Source: Sporosarcina sp. P32b (GTDB lineage: Bacteria > Bacillota > Bacilli > Bacillales_A > Planococcaceae). From it: a stretch of DNA of 64,000 bases. The position numbers and the translations under genes are program-made. The notes beneath the pieces were generated by a model. It saw nothing but the letters and a program-made list of their open reading frames with translations. It was not told the DNA's origin and searched no databases. Positions 17,789 to 27,985 of this stretch are shown one piece after another. The stretch covers positions 124,001 to 188,000 of the forward strand of contig NZ_PDZB01000001.1 of assembly GCF_002743335.1 (NCBI RefSeq), in the 5' to 3' direction. How positions within the stretch are numbered: position 1 is the stretch's first letter; the number at the start of each line of letters is the position of its first letter.

Positions 17789-19828
17789 GTGGAGAACATC
17801 TTGAAAAATAGTGTAGGTACAGTAAAAGGAATCGGCAAAGCAACCACTGAACAATTTGAAAAACTGGGAATTTTGACGATTGAAGATTTGTTGTATACTT
17901 TCCCATATCGTCACGAGGATTTTCGTATGAAAGATTTGACTGAAACGCCGCATGGTGAGCGTGTCACAGTAGAAGGTCGGGTAGAGTCCGAACCGGCAGT
18001 GTTTTATTCCGGGAAAAACCGTTCAAGAATGCAAGTCCGTTTATTGGTCGGCCATCATTTGGTGAAGGCTGTATTTTTCAATCAGCATTACTTAAAAGAT
18101 CGTCTGATCACGGGAATGCAAATAAACGTTACCGGTGCATGGGATCGGGGCCGTCAAACGATTACGGTGAATCGTCTACATACAGGTGAGCAAACTGACT
18201 TTGAGCCGGTTTATAGTTTGAAGGGGATTATGCATCAAAAAACGTTTCGTCGCTATATGCGAACTGTAATAGACTTAACAGCTCAAGATATAGAAGAGAC
18301 ACTACCGGTCGAGATGATGCAAGCATACAAGCTACCTTCTATAGCGCAAGCCTTAGAAATGGTCCATTTCCCAACTAAAGCTGAAGACGTGAAGCATGCT
18401 CGTAGACGTTTCGTTTATGAAGAATTATTACTGTTTCAGTTGAAAATACAAGGAATGAAAAAACTACGTAAAGAACAAGAAAAAGGACTTATTATCCAAT
18501 ACGATTTGGATTTGCTAAAGAAGTTCATCAGTACGTTGCCATTTGAATTAACGAATGCGCAAAAACGTGTAGTGAATGAATTATGTGCAGAGCTGAAATC
18601 ACCACTCCGCATGAATCGATTACTGCAAGGAGATGTGGGGTCAGGTAAGACAGCTGTCGCAGCCATCGCTCTGTATGCAGTAGTTACAGCAGGATTTCAA
18701 GGAGCATTGATGGCACCGACAGAAATATTGGCTGAACAACACGCCGAATTATTAGCCAACTGGTTCGAACCATTCGGTGTGACGGTCGCTTTTCTTGCTG
18801 GATCTACAAAAGCGAAAGCAAGAAGAGAGTTGCTGGAACGCTTAGAAGCGGGGGATATTGACTTGCTAATCGGAACGCACGCGCTCATCCAACCTGAAGT
18901 GCAGTTTCATAAACTGGGCTTTGTCGTGACGGATGAACAACACCGTTTTGGAGTGCAACAACGTCGTGTCTTGCGTGATAAAGGCTTAAACCCTGATGTG
19001 CTATTCATGACTGCGACTCCTATTCCAAGAACATTAGCGATAACGGTATTTGGTGAAATGGATGTTTCGATCTTAGACGAATTACCAGCAGGGCGGAAAG
19101 AAATTGAAACACATTGGTTGAAGGAAGACTCTTTAATACCTGTGTTACAGAAGATGGAAAAAGAGTTGCGTGGGGGAAGGCAGGCGTATGTCATTTGTCC
19201 ATTAATCGAGGAATCCGATAAATTGGATGTTCAGAACGCAGTAGAGGTGCACGCCGAATTGAGTAATTATTTCGGTGGTCGCTATACGGTAGGTTTGATG
19301 CATGGTCGATTGCCTTCAGCTGAGAAGGATCAGGTCATGCGGGAATTCAGCGAAGGACAGTTAAACATCCTTGTTTCCACGACAGTTGTAGAAGTAGGCG
19401 TCAATGTGCCGAACGCAACTTTTATGCTGATTTATGATGCAACAAGATTTGGCCTAGCTCAGTTACACCAATTAAGGGGGCGCGTTGGACGAGGATCAGA
19501 TCAGTCATATTGTGTATTGCTCGCTAATCCTTCAACAGAAGAAGGAAAGATGCGGATGCAATCGATGACAGAAACAAATGACGGATTTGTTTTAGCGGAA
19601 AAAGATTTGGAATTGCGAGGGTCAGGAGATATTTTCGGCAGGAAGCAAAGTGGAATGCCGGAATTTAAAATGGCAGACTTGGTCCATGATTTTAAAGCAC
19701 TCTCTATAGCCCGTGAGGATGCGGAACGCTTATTGAATTCGGATACGTTTTGGAAAAATGATGAGTATGCTACGTTACGTGGACGTCTTGAACAGTCAGG
19801 TGCACTCACTGATAAGCGGATAGACTGA
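17789..19828 (+). CDS. recG: ATP-dependent DNA helicase RecG
   Basis: 679 residues from a GTG start preceded by AAAGGAGG. RecG reverses stalled forks and processes branched DNA. The N-terminal wedge/OB domain comes first, then the helicase core with Walker A GDVGSGKT at 281-288, DEQH at 382-385, TATPIPRTLA and the C-terminal QLRGRVGRG motif. The C-terminal region has the conserved KDLELRGSGDIFGRKQSG. Full length, without obvious damage. Confidence 0.96.
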   Translation: MENILKNSVGTVKGIGKATTEQFEKLGILTIEDLLYTFPYRHEDFRMKDLTETPHGERVTVEGRVESEPAVFYSGKNRSRMQVRLLVGHHLVKAVFFNQHYLKDRLITGMQINVTGAWDRGRQTITVNRLHTGEQTDFEPVYSLKGIMHQKTFRRYMRTVIDLTAQDIEETLPVEMMQAYKLPSIAQALEMVHFPTKAEDVKHARRRFVYEELLLFQLKIQGMKKLRKEQEKGLIIQYDLDLLKKFISTLPFELTNAQKRVVNELCAELKSPLRMNRLLQGDVGSGKTAVAAIALYAVVTAGFQGALMAPTEILAEQHAELLANWFEPFGVTVAFLAGSTKAKARRELLERLEAGDIDLLIGTHALIQPEVQFHKLGFVVTDEQHRFGVQQRRVLRDKGLNPDVLFMTATPIPRTLAITVFGEMDVSILDELPAGRKEIETHWLKEDSLIPVLQKMEKELRGGRQAYVICPLIEESDKLDVQNAVEVHAELSNYFGGRYTVGLMHGRLPSAEKDQVMREFSEGQLNILVSTTVVEVGVNVPNATFMLIYDATRFGLAQLHQLRGRVGRGSDQSYCVLLANPSTEEGKMRMQSMTETNDGFVLAEKDLELRGSGDIFGRKQSGMPEFKMADLVHDFKALSIAREDAERLLNSDTFWKNDEYATLRGRLEQSGALTDKRID

Positions 19829-19860
19829 TAGAAGTGAAACATAGTATATTAGATAACCAC

Positions 19861-19889
19861 TTGCAATCTGATATGCCTCTTTATATACT
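19861..19889 (+). promoter_or_regulatory. Promoter of the fapR operon
   Basis: TTGCAA (19861-19866), a 17-base spacer and TATACT (19884-19889). The expected transcription start falls at about 19896, inside the FapR operator. Confidence 0.75.
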
Positions 19890-19894
19890 TAGTA

Positions 19895-19911
19895 TTAATA
19901 CCAAGTGCTAA
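19895..19911 (+). promoter_or_regulatory. FapR operator
   Basis: TTAATACCAAGTGCTAA matches the 17-bp FapR palindrome (TTAGTACCTRNTACTAA, from memory) at most positions. It sits over the expected transcription start, so FapR would repress its own operon and malonyl-CoA would relieve it, as in B. subtilis. Confidence 0.75.
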
Positions 19912-19929
19912 TCTGGAGGGATGTAGTAA

Positions 19930-20502
19930 TTGAGAGTTCCGAAACAGGAGAGGCAACAATTACTCGTAACGCTGCTTGAAGGAGATCCATTTCTGACAGA
20001 TGAAGACATTGCTAGACATTTTTCCGTGAGCATTCAAACCGTTCGATTGGATCGGCTAGAGTGTCATATTCCAGAATTGAGAGAGCGGTTAAAAACCGTA
20101 GCGTCACAACAAATGTTAGGTACAGTGAAGTCTATGCAAGCTGAAGAAATATTTGGAGAAATTATTGATGTGGAATTGGATGATAAAGCAATTTCAATCT
20201 TTGATGTAAAAGATGTGCATGTCTTTAAACGAAATGGTATTGCCAGAGGTCATCATTTGTTTGCTCAGGCGAATTCATTGGCTGTTGCAGTCTTAGATGA
20301 TGATTTGGCATTGACGGTTCGTTCTACACTGCACTTCCAAAAGCCGGTTAGAGCCGGGGATCGTGTAGTGTCTCGTGCTACTGTGCGCAAGGAAACCTTG
20401 AAAAATAAAAGTACGGTCGTCGATGTCCTATCAACAGTAGAAAATGAGCCTGTTTTTTCGGGAGAGTTTCAGATGTACCGTACAACAAAAAAAGGCGGGT
20501 AA
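19930..20502 (+). CDS. fapR: Fatty acid and phospholipid synthesis repressor FapR
   Basis: 190 residues from a TTG start with GGAGGG upstream. It has an N-terminal DeoR-like helix-turn-helix (about 22-44, [20 protein letters not shown]) and a C-terminal hot-dog effector domain that binds malonyl-CoA (about 100-190, with [15 protein letters not shown]). It represses fap regulon genes (plsX, fabD, fabG and others) until malonyl-CoA accumulates. It heads the plsX-fabD-fabG cluster and is preceded by its own operator. Confidence 0.95.
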   Translation: MRVPKQERQQLLVTLLEGDPFLTDEDIARHFSVSIQTVRLDRLECHIPELRERLKTVASQQMLGTVKSMQAEEIFGEIIDVELDDKAISIFDVKDVHVFKRNGIARGHHLFAQANSLAVAVLDDDLALTVRSTLHFQKPVRAGDRVVSRATVRKETLKNKSTVVDVLSTVENEPVFSGEFQMYRTTKKGG

Positions 20503-20508
20503 GTACAT

Positions 20509-21501
20509 ATGATTATTGCAGTAGACGCAATGGGTGGAGATAACGCACCCGGAGAGATTGTTAAAGGAGTATTACAGAGTCTTCATGCATTTGATGACAT
20601 AACGATACATATATTTGGTGATGAGCAAAAAATGGCCCCATACCTCGAAACGCATCCACGTCTTCAAGTAGTGCACTGCTCTGAAATCATTGAACCTGAT
20701 GATGAGCCCGTGCGTGCAATTCGAAAGAAAAAAGATGCTTCCATGGTTCGTATGGCGCAAGCTGTAAAAGACGGAGAAGCACAGGCATGTGTGTCAGCTG
20801 GTAATACAGGTGCACTCATGTCGGCAGGACTCTTTATCGTGGGGCGCTTGGATGGCATTCAAAGACCTGCACTGGCACCGACATTACCGACGATTGACGG
20901 TAGTGGTTTCGTATTGTTAGATGCTGGAGCGAATTCAGACAGTAAACCTACACAATTGGCACAGTTTGCTGTCATGGGTAGTATTTATGCTGAGAAAGTA
21001 CGCGGAATCGACAAGCCTCGTGTAGGACTATTAAATATTGGAACGGAAGCTGGAAAAGGTAATGAGCTGACAAAACATGCCTACGAAGAGTTACAAGCTG
21101 CACCCATTAATTTCATTGGTAACGTGGAGTCGCGTGATTTGTTGAATGGCGTGGCGGATGTAGTTGTTACGGACGGCTTTACTGGGAATATGGTGTTGAA
21201 AACTATTGAAGGCACTGCCATGAATGTGTTTTCCATGATCAAAGATGTGTTCATGTCTTCGTTGAAAACCAAGCTTGCCGCGGGATTAGTGAAAGATGAT
21301 CTCAAAGGTTTGAAGAAGAAGATGGATTACTCGGAGTATGGTGGAGCAGGCTTATTTGGTTTGAATCATCCTGTCATCAAAGCACATGGTTCATCGAATG
21401 CCAATGCACTTTTTAATGCAGTTCGCCAAGCCAGAACCATGGTACAATACCAAGTATGCGAAACGATTAAAAAAACAATCGGAGAGGAAGAGGAATCTTG
21501 A
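20509..21501 (+). CDS. plsX: Phosphate acyltransferase PlsX
   Basis: 330 residues. It converts acyl-ACP to acyl-phosphate, the acyl donor for PlsY in phosphatidic acid synthesis. It starts with the hallmark [16 protein letters not shown]; other conserved parts are [39 protein letters not shown] and VTDGFTGN. It starts six bases after fapR and overlaps fabD by four (TTGA). Confidence 0.96.
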   Translation: MIIAVDAMGGDNAPGEIVKGVLQSLHAFDDITIHIFGDEQKMAPYLETHPRLQVVHCSEIIEPDDEPVRAIRKKKDASMVRMAQAVKDGEAQACVSAGNTGALMSAGLFIVGRLDGIQRPALAPTLPTIDGSGFVLLDAGANSDSKPTQLAQFAVMGSIYAEKVRGIDKPRVGLLNIGTEAGKGNELTKHAYEELQAAPINFIGNVESRDLLNGVADVVVTDGFTGNMVLKTIEGTAMNVFSMIKDVFMSSLKTKLAAGLVKDDLKGLKKKMDYSEYGGAGLFGLNHPVIKAHGSSNANALFNAVRQARTMVQYQVCETIKKTIGEEEES

Positions 21502-22442
21502 GTAAACTGGCATTTGTTTTCCCGGGACAAGGCTCACAAGCTGTAGGGATGGGGAAAGTATTCACAGAGAAGAATGAAGCGTGTAAGGCATTCATGCAAA
21601 AAGCTGATGAAGCTCTTGGTTTTGAACTGAGCTCATTGATGCTCCAAGGCCCTCAAGATGAATTGACGTTAACTTATAATGCTCAACCGGCTCTACTCAC
21701 AGTTGGAGCGATGATCGCAGCACGTTTGGAAGAAGAAGGCATTACTCCAGACTATACAGCGGGACATAGTCTAGGTGAGTATACAGCTCTTGTTGAGTCC
21801 AAAGTTCTTTCATTTGAAGACGCGGTAGTGGCCGTTCATAAAAGAGGCTTGTATATGAATGAAGCTGTACCAGCGGGTAAAGGTGCTATGGCAGCCATAC
21901 TTGGAATGGATCGTGATGTATTGGAGTCGATCACAGCGAATATCACCGAGTCAGGACATCCTGTACAACCAGCCAACTTAAACTGCCCTGGGCAAATTGT
22001 TATTTCTGGCGCAAAAGAAGGTGTGGATAAAGCATGTACAGCTTTGAAGGAAGCAGGTGCGAAACGTGCATTGCCCTTGAATGTAAGTGGACCTTTCCAC
22101 TCCGTTCTCATGCAACCTGCAGCCGGAGAGTTACAAAAGACGCTTGAAGGCATCGATATGAAGGATGCAGAAATCCCGATCATTGCAAACGTTACAGCGG
22201 ATGAAGTAACGAAGCAGGATGAAATAAAAAAAATATTGGTTGAACAATTGTACTCACCCGTACGCTGGGAAGAGTCTATTGAAAAACTACTTGAATTGGG
22301 TGTAACTCGTTTCGTAGAGTGTGGGCCAGGAAAAGTATTGAGCGGACTGATTCGTAAAATTGACCGTACAGCTAAAGTGTACCCAGTATATGATGAAGAA
22401 ACGCTTGAAAAGTTGCTTGAAGAAGCGAAAGGATGGTCATGA
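21498..22442 (+). CDS. fabD: Malonyl CoA-acyl carrier protein transacylase
   Basis: 314 residues from TTG 21498, overlapping the plsX stop by four bases. It loads malonate from CoA to ACP. It starts [11 protein letters not shown]. The nucleophile is Ser91 in GHSLGEY, the catalytic His is in SGPFHSVLM (about 200), and QPALLTVG and [10 protein letters not shown] are also present. GGAGAGGAAGAGG upstream provides ribosome binding. Confidence 0.96.
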   Translation: MSKLAFVFPGQGSQAVGMGKVFTEKNEACKAFMQKADEALGFELSSLMLQGPQDELTLTYNAQPALLTVGAMIAARLEEEGITPDYTAGHSLGEYTALVESKVLSFEDAVVAVHKRGLYMNEAVPAGKGAMAAILGMDRDVLESITANITESGHPVQPANLNCPGQIVISGAKEGVDKACTALKEAGAKRALPLNVSGPFHSVLMQPAAGELQKTLEGIDMKDAEIPIIANVTADEVTKQDEIKKILVEQLYSPVRWEESIEKLLELGVTRFVECGPGKVLSGLIRKIDRTAKVYPVYDEETLEKLLEEAKGWS

Positions 22443-23188
22443 TGGGAAGATTCGATGGAAAAACGGCGGTAGTCACAGGGGCATCCAGAGGGATTGGGCG
22501 CACTGTCGCTTTACGTTTAGCTTCAGAAGGTGCTAAGGTAGTCGTCAATTATAGCGGTAGCCAAGATCGTGCAGAAACTGTAGCGGCTGAAATTCGTTCT
22601 GCAGGCGGGGAAGCACTTGTATTTCAAGCAAATGTCTCCGATGCTGATCAAGTAAAAGCTATGATGGATGAGACAATTAAACAATTCGGTAGTATTGATA
22701 TCCTCGTCAATAATGCGGGTATCACGCGAGATAATTTATTGATGCGCATGAAAGAAGACGAGTGGGATGATGTATTATCGATTAACTTAAAAGGGGTATT
22801 CCTCTGTACAAAAGCTGTTACGCGCCAAATGATGCGTCAGCGTGCAGGAAGAATCGTTAATATGGCTTCTGTCGTAGGTGTTGTGGGAAATGCAGGGCAA
22901 GCAAATTATGTGGCGGCAAAAGCAGGCGTCATTGGTTTGACGAAAACAACTGCAAAAGAATTGGCAGCGCGTAATATTTTAGTAAATGCTGTTGCTCCAG
23001 GATTCATCACGACGGATATGACAGATGAATTGGGCGATGATATGAAAGAGCAATTATTGTCAACTATCCCTTTAGGCAAGCTAGGAAGTGCGGAAGATGT
23101 AGCGGGCACCGTTGCATTCTTACTATCCGATGAAGCTAAATATATAACCGGTCAGACCATCAATGTAGACGGCGGCATGGTGATGTAA
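22442..23188 (+). CDS. fabG: 3-oxoacyl-[acyl-carrier-protein] reductase
   Basis: 248 residues from ATG 22442; ATG codons at 22433 and 22439 are alternatives, but AAAGGA is best spaced for this one or its neighbour. It is an NADPH-dependent SDR that reduces beta-ketoacyl-ACP. The cofactor motif TGASRGIG is at 12-19, with NNAG and the catalytic triad Ser143, Tyr156 and Lys160. The C-terminal [10 protein letters not shown] is typical. It overlaps the end of fabD. Confidence 0.95.
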   Translation: MGRFDGKTAVVTGASRGIGRTVALRLASEGAKVVVNYSGSQDRAETVAAEIRSAGGEALVFQANVSDADQVKAMMDETIKQFGSIDILVNNAGITRDNLLMRMKEDEWDDVLSINLKGVFLCTKAVTRQMMRQRAGRIVNMASVVGVVGNAGQANYVAAKAGVIGLTKTTAKELAARNILVNAVAPGFITTDMTDELGDDMKEQLLSTIPLGKLGSAEDVAGTVAFLLSDEAKYITGQTINVDGGMVM

Positions 23189-23220
23189 ACGAACTACTTC
23201 TTTGAAAGGGCTATTTATGG

Positions 23221-23250
23221 TTGCGTAACGAGGGGACTACCCTCTATAAT
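23221..23250 (+). promoter_or_regulatory. Candidate acpP promoter
   Basis: TTGCGT (23221-23226), an 18-base spacer and TATAAT (23245-23250). The spacer contains an inverted repeat GAGGG-GACTA-CCCTC. It would give acpP its own transcript besides read-through from fabG. Confidence 0.6.
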
Positions 23251-23296
23251 TCAATAGTAGCTAATGAGCCGACTTTGGCCTTGAGAGGAGGTGACT

Positions 23297-23539
23297 ATGT
23301 TGTCAACAGTACTTGAGCGCGTAACAAAAGTAGTTGTCGACCGTCTAGGCGTCGATGAAAGCGAAGTAAAACCTGAGGCTTCTTTCCGTGAGGATCTAGG
23401 AGCTGATTCACTAGATGTAGTAGAACTTGTTATGGAATTTGAAGATGAGTTTGAAACGGAAATTTCTGACGATGATGCAGAGAAAATTGCAACTGTCGGA
23501 GATGCAGTAACGTACATTACAGCAAAAGTAGGCGAATGA
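23297..23539 (+). CDS. acpP: Acyl carrier protein
   Basis: 80 residues from ATG 23297. A GTG at 23291 lies inside the AGAGGAGGTG ribosome-binding site, so it is unlikely to be the start. ACP carries growing acyl chains on phosphopantetheine attached to Ser38 in GADSLD. It is highly acidic with four helices, including [16 protein letters not shown]. It ends the lipid cluster, is followed by a terminator, and has its own promoter. Confidence 0.97.
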   Translation: MLSTVLERVTKVVVDRLGVDESEVKPEASFREDLGADSLDVVELVMEFEDEFETEISDDDAEKIATVGDAVTYITAKVGE

Positions 23540-23549
23540 CCTTTTTGGT

Positions 23550-23599
23550 GAGACACTTTCTTCCTTTCATCTGAAAAGGAGAAAGCGTCTCTTTTCGCT
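23550..23599 (+). terminator. Intrinsic terminator after acpP
   Basis: GAGACACTTTC (23550-23560) pairs with GAAAGCGTCTC (23581-23591) with an inner CCTTT/AAAGG extension, followed by TTTTCGCTTT. Confidence 0.8.
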
Positions 23600-23645
23600 T
23601 TACAAGTGTGTACAGACTATTAATAGATGAGAGGCAGAGTAGTTT

Positions 23646-24413
23646 ATGAAAAATAAAAGAACTTCGAAAGAAACCGTATCACACCCTACATTGCCACAAG
23701 CTGTACGCGAGAAATTCAGTACGCTCCAGCAGGAATTAGGCGTTCAATTCAAGGATGATAATTTATTGTATAATGCATTCACCCATTCATCCTATGTCAA
23801 TGAACACCGTCGCAAGAAATTTTCCGATAATGAACGATTGGAGTTTCTTGGAGATGCCGTATTAGAACTAGGAGTATCCAAATTTTTATTCCGTACAGAA
23901 CCGGCAAAAAGCGAAGGGGAACTAACGAAACTTCGTGCAGCGATTGTTTGTGAGCCATCACTAGTCAAGTTTTCAAATGAATTGAACTTTGGAGATTATA
24001 TTCTTCTTGGTAAGGGAGAAGAACTAACTGGAGGTAGAATGCGTCCAGCATTACTAGCGGATGTATTTGAAGCATATATCGGTGCGCTCTACTTGGATCA
24101 GGGCATGGAAGTCGTTGAAGAGTTTCTAAAGCGAATCGTTTTTCCGAAAATTAGTATCGGAGCTTTTTCGCATGTGACAGATTATAAGAGCCGCCTGCAA
24201 GAGTTGGTGCAGCAGAAAAATAACGGACCCCTTCAATATGAAGTCATTGAAGAAAAAGGTCCTGCACATGCGAAAAAGTTTGTTACTGTAGTTAACCTCA
24301 ATGAACAACAACTTGGAAAAGGAATCGGTAAATCCAAGAAAGAAGCAGAACAGGAAGCTGCCCGTCGAGCGATAGAATATTTATTGATGCAGACAACCGA
24401 AGGGGAGAACTAA
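23646..24413 (+). CDS. rnc: Ribonuclease III
   Basis: 255 residues. It is a double-strand-specific endoribonuclease for rRNA and mRNA processing. The RNase III signature [11 protein letters not shown] is at 63-73, carrying catalytic Glu/Asp residues, and a second acidic site is in [15 protein letters not shown]-terminal dsRNA-binding domain (about 180-250, with [17 protein letters not shown]) follows. smc starts two bases after its stop. Confidence 0.96.
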   Translation: MKNKRTSKETVSHPTLPQAVREKFSTLQQELGVQFKDDNLLYNAFTHSSYVNEHRRKKFSDNERLEFLGDAVLELGVSKFLFRTEPAKSEGELTKLRAAIVCEPSLVKFSNELNFGDYILLGKGEELTGGRMRPALLADVFEAYIGALYLDQGMEVVEEFLKRIVFPKISIGAFSHVTDYKSRLQELVQQKNNGPLQYEVIEEKGPAHAKKFVTVVNLNEQQLGKGIGKSKKEAEQEAARRAIEYLLMQTTEGEN

Positions 24414-24415
24414 TC

Positions 24416-27400
24416 GTGTTTTTGAAGAGGCTGGAAATCGCAGGCTTTAAATCTTTCGCGGAAAAAATCCATATAGATTTCGTACCGGGAGTAACGGCCA
24501 TCGTAGGACCTAATGGAAGTGGAAAAAGTAATATTATTGATGCGATTCGTTGGGTGCTGGGTGAACAATCTGCAAAATCATTGCGTGGCAGTAAAATGGA
24601 AGATGTCATTTTTGCAGGTAGTGATTCTCGGAAAGCGGTTAATTTTGCAGAAGTCACACTCATTTTGGATAATACACAAAATCTATTTCCACTTGACTAC
24701 ACTGAAATCAGTGTAACGAGAAGGGTTTTTCGATCCGGAGATAGTGCATACCTACTGAATGGTCAGACCTGCAGATTAAAAGACGTCACCGCGCTATTTA
24801 TGGATTCAGGATTAGGTAAAGAAGCATTCTCTATTATATCGCAAGGTCGGGTAGATGAGATTTTGAATAGTCGTGCGGATGAAAGACGTAATGTCTTTGA
24901 CGAAGCGGCAGGTGTCTTGAAGTATAAAACTCATAAACTGCAGGCGGAGCATAAATTGTTTGAGACAACTGATAATTTAGATCGAGTACTGGATATACTA
25001 AAAGAAATCGATGATCGGCTCGTCCCCCTTGAAAGGGAAGCGGGTTTGGCTCGTAAAGCGTCTAATTTGCGTACTGAACTTCGAGAGGCAGATGTTCGTT
25101 TACTCCATCACGATGCATCTGCCTTGCAACAGCAGATCTCTGAAAAAGAGGTAGTTGTGAACAATGATGAAGCAGAACAGCGAAAGATTTCAGCGATTCT
25201 CACACAATATGAACAGGAACTTGATCTTGACAAGAAAGACCTGATGAAAGCAGAGTTGCAACTGGATGATTTCCAAAACGAATTGATCAAACAGACAGCT
25301 GAAGCGGAAAAGTGGGAAGGTAGAAGATTACTGTCCGTTGAAAAGACCCGCAATACGAAGCAGCAAGTGGAGCGCATTAGACAAGAGCTACAAACTGCAG
25401 AGCAAACACACCGAATGGCCAAAGATAAACTTAGTACTATGCAGATGAAGCAGAAAGCGGCCAAGCATGAACTGGAAGAAGTTACAAAAGAAAGTAAGCA
25501 AGTCACGGCCATGTTAAACAGTTCATTAAAAGAAACTGAACAGCAAATTGAACAGTTAAAATCGGTCTATATTGAGCGTCTCAATGAAGAGGCTACTGTG
25601 CGTAGTGAGATCAAGCATGTAGAGGAGCGGCTTCAGGGAGAAAAGTCTTCTACAGAAAAGATTACGGTTCAGACTACGTTGCTTTCCGAACGCAAACAAC
25701 AACTTGCTAAAGAACAGCGGGAAAAGACTCAGCAAATGAATACCGTTCAACAACAGCTAGACGAGCTAGAGAAGTCAGCTAGAACTTGTCAACAACAATT
25801 AACAGATGAAGAGCAGCGTCTATCTACACAACAGCAAATTTTGCAGAAAGCATTGCGAAAACAATCTGAAATGCAAGGAAGACTTCGTGCCCTGGAAAGT
25901 CTTGAAAAGGATTTTTCAGGGTTCTATTCTGGTGTCAAAGAAGTACTTCATGCGAAGCAACAACAACGTATACAAGGAATCGAAGGGGCTGTAGTGGAGC
26001 TCATTACGACAGAGCCGGCTTATACAAAGGCAATCGAAACAGCTCTTGGCGGTGCCATGCAACACATCATTACCACGACTGAGCGTGATGCAAGACAAGC
26101 TATCGGTTATTTAAAAACGAAAAACTTCGGTCGCGCTACGTTCTTACCAATGGATATCTTGAAGCCGCGTGAGCTTCCTATGAATAGCCGGCAAATACTC
26201 ACTCAACGGCAAGGGTTCATCGGTACTGCGTTTGAACTGATTCAAACGTCCGCTGCCTATGAATCAGTCGCCAAAAACTTATTGGGCCAGACGATTATTG
26301 CTAGTGATTTAGAAGCCGCATCAGGTTTAGCAAAGACAATAGGCCATCGTTATCGCATAGTGACACTCGATGGGGATATTATCAACGCAGGCGGTTCATT
26401 GACGGGTGGTGGTGCGAAAGGTCAGTCCACGTTGTTTTCCCGTAAGGCGGAGCTGGAGACACTTTCAAATCAATTACAACAAATGGACGAATCGATTCAA
26501 CAGGCTACTGCACAAACATCTGAAACTCGCAATTTAGTTGGCGCGAGTTTACATCTTCGTGATCAATTGCGCGTAAAGTTAGAAGAAACCCAACAGAAAA
26601 AGTCCTTTATTCATGCGTCTTTACAGGAAACAGAAATGGAATTGCGTTCCGTCGAAATGGAAATATCCACAATTGAAATCGGGCGTACAGATACAGTTTC
26701 TGCAGAAAAGCAGTTATCTACTAAAAAACAAGAGTTACAAACTCATCATGAAGCATTGAAAAGTGAACTTCAAGAGACGTTGGAAAAGCTAGAGAGCTTG
26801 GAGAGACTGGTAGAGAACAGACGCGAAGAGCAACAGTTATTACAGAAGAGATTGCATGATCTACAGCAAAAAATCGCTGTATTAAAAGAGCAAACCGCCT
26901 ATCATTCGAGCAGTATAGTAGAAACGATCACTCAATTAAATGAATTAGAGTTAACAATTAGCCGCTTGCAAGAAGAACAGCAATATGTGCAGGAGTTTGT
27001 AATTGGCAAAGAATTAACTCCTGAAGAAATAGAGAAGCGAAGTCAACTAGCGAATGATGCAAAACAATACGTGCAACAAACGATTGAGGTAGAGAAAGCT
27101 AAGCGTGTTGAACAAGCTAAACGTGTTCGCGACCATGAACAGCGTATAAAAACGATCCGACAACAAGTAAGCACTATTTCAGAGCGCTTAAACACAATGA
27201 GGATCCAGTTATCCAGACTTGAAACGCAATATGAAACGGTCAGGGATCGGTTGGATGAAGAGTACGGTTTAAGACCGAATGAATTGCAGATTGAGTCATT
27301 GGACATTCCGTTACTTCGCAAAACAGTGGAAGATTGTAAGAAACAACTAGCAATTATAGGACCGGTTAACCCGAATGCGATTCAGGAATTCGAAGAGGTA

Positions 27401-27973
27401 TCAGAGCGTCATGAATTTTTGCAATCACAGCGCAATGACTTAGTCGAAGCTAAAAATACGTTACAAGAAGCCATGGCAGAAATGGATCAGGAAATGAAGA
27501 GTCGATTTGAGACAACCTTTGAGGCGATCCGCAGTCATTTCCGTCGCGTGTTTAAGGATATGTTTGGTGGTGGAGAAGCAGATCTAGTTTTAACAGATCC
27601 AACGAACTTACTCACTACTGGGATTGATATCGTGGCACGACCCCCAGGAAAGAAATTGCAGAATTTACGTCTTTTATCCGGCGGAGAACGCGCATTAACC
27701 GTTATTTCCTTGTTGTTCTCTATTTTAGAAGTTCGCCCTGTTCCATTTTGTATTCTCGATGAAGTGGAAGCTGCACTGGATGAAGCGAACGTAGTACGAT
27801 ATAGTAATTATTTGAAGAAAGTTTCGGATCAGACACAATTCATCGTAATCACACATCGAAAAGGTACGATGGAAGGTGCGGACGTCCTATATGGCATTAC
27901 GATGCAGGAATCAGGTGTCTCGAAACTACTTTCTGTTAAACTATCTGAAGTGGCAGAAGAAATCAGTAGCTAA
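24416..27973 (+). CDS. smc: Chromosome segregation ATPase SMC
   Basis: 1185 residues, full length, from a GTG start. SMC dimers with ScpAB organise and segregate the chromosome. Walker A GPNGSGKSN is at 31-39. Two long coiled coils flank the hinge (about 515-650, with the glycine-rich GGSLTGGGAKGQSTLFSRK just after it). The C-terminal head carries the signature LSGGER (1087-1092) and Walker B ILDEVEAALD (Asp1115, Glu1116). rnc-smc-ftsY order is as in B. subtilis. Confidence 0.97.
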   Translation: MFLKRLEIAGFKSFAEKIHIDFVPGVTAIVGPNGSGKSNIIDAIRWVLGEQSAKSLRGSKMEDVIFAGSDSRKAVNFAEVTLILDNTQNLFPLDYTEISVTRRVFRSGDSAYLLNGQTCRLKDVTALFMDSGLGKEAFSIISQGRVDEILNSRADERRNVFDEAAGVLKYKTHKLQAEHKLFETTDNLDRVLDILKEIDDRLVPLEREAGLARKASNLRTELREADVRLLHHDASALQQQISEKEVVVNNDEAEQRKISAILTQYEQELDLDKKDLMKAELQLDDFQNELIKQTAEAEKWEGRRLLSVEKTRNTKQQVERIRQELQTAEQTHRMAKDKLSTMQMKQKAAKHELEEVTKESKQVTAMLNSSLKETEQQIEQLKSVYIERLNEEATVRSEIKHVEERLQGEKSSTEKITVQTTLLSERKQQLAKEQREKTQQMNTVQQQLDELEKSARTCQQQLTDEEQRLSTQQQILQKALRKQSEMQGRLRALESLEKDFSGFYSGVKEVLHAKQQQRIQGIEGAVVELITTEPAYTKAIETALGGAMQHIITTTERDARQAIGYLKTKNFGRATFLPMDILKPRELPMNSRQILTQRQGFIGTAFELIQTSAAYESVAKNLLGQTIIASDLEAASGLAKTIGHRYRIVTLDGDIINAGGSLTGGGAKGQSTLFSRKAELETLSNQLQQMDESIQQATAQTSETRNLVGASLHLRDQLRVKLEETQQKKSFIHASLQETEMELRSVEMEISTIEIGRTDTVSAEKQLSTKKQELQTHHEALKSELQETLEKLESLERLVENRREEQQLLQKRLHDLQQKIAVLKEQTAYHSSSIVETITQLNELELTISRLQEEQQYVQEFVIGKELTPEEIEKRSQLANDAKQYVQQTIEVEKAKRVEQAKRVRDHEQRIKTIRQQVSTISERLNTMRIQLSRLETQYETVRDRLDEEYGLRPNELQIESLDIPLLRKTVEDCKKQLAIIGPVNPNAIQEFEEVSERHEFLQSQRNDLVEAKNTLQEAMAEMDQEMKSRFETTFEAIRSHFRRVFKDMFGGGEADLVLTDPTNLLTTGIDIVARPPGKKLQNLRLLSGGERALTVISLLFSILEVRPVPFCILDEVEAALDEANVVRYSNYLKKVSDQTQFIVITHRKGTMEGADVLYGITMQESGVSKLLSVKLSEVAEEISS

Positions 27974-27985
27974 GGAGTGAAATGA

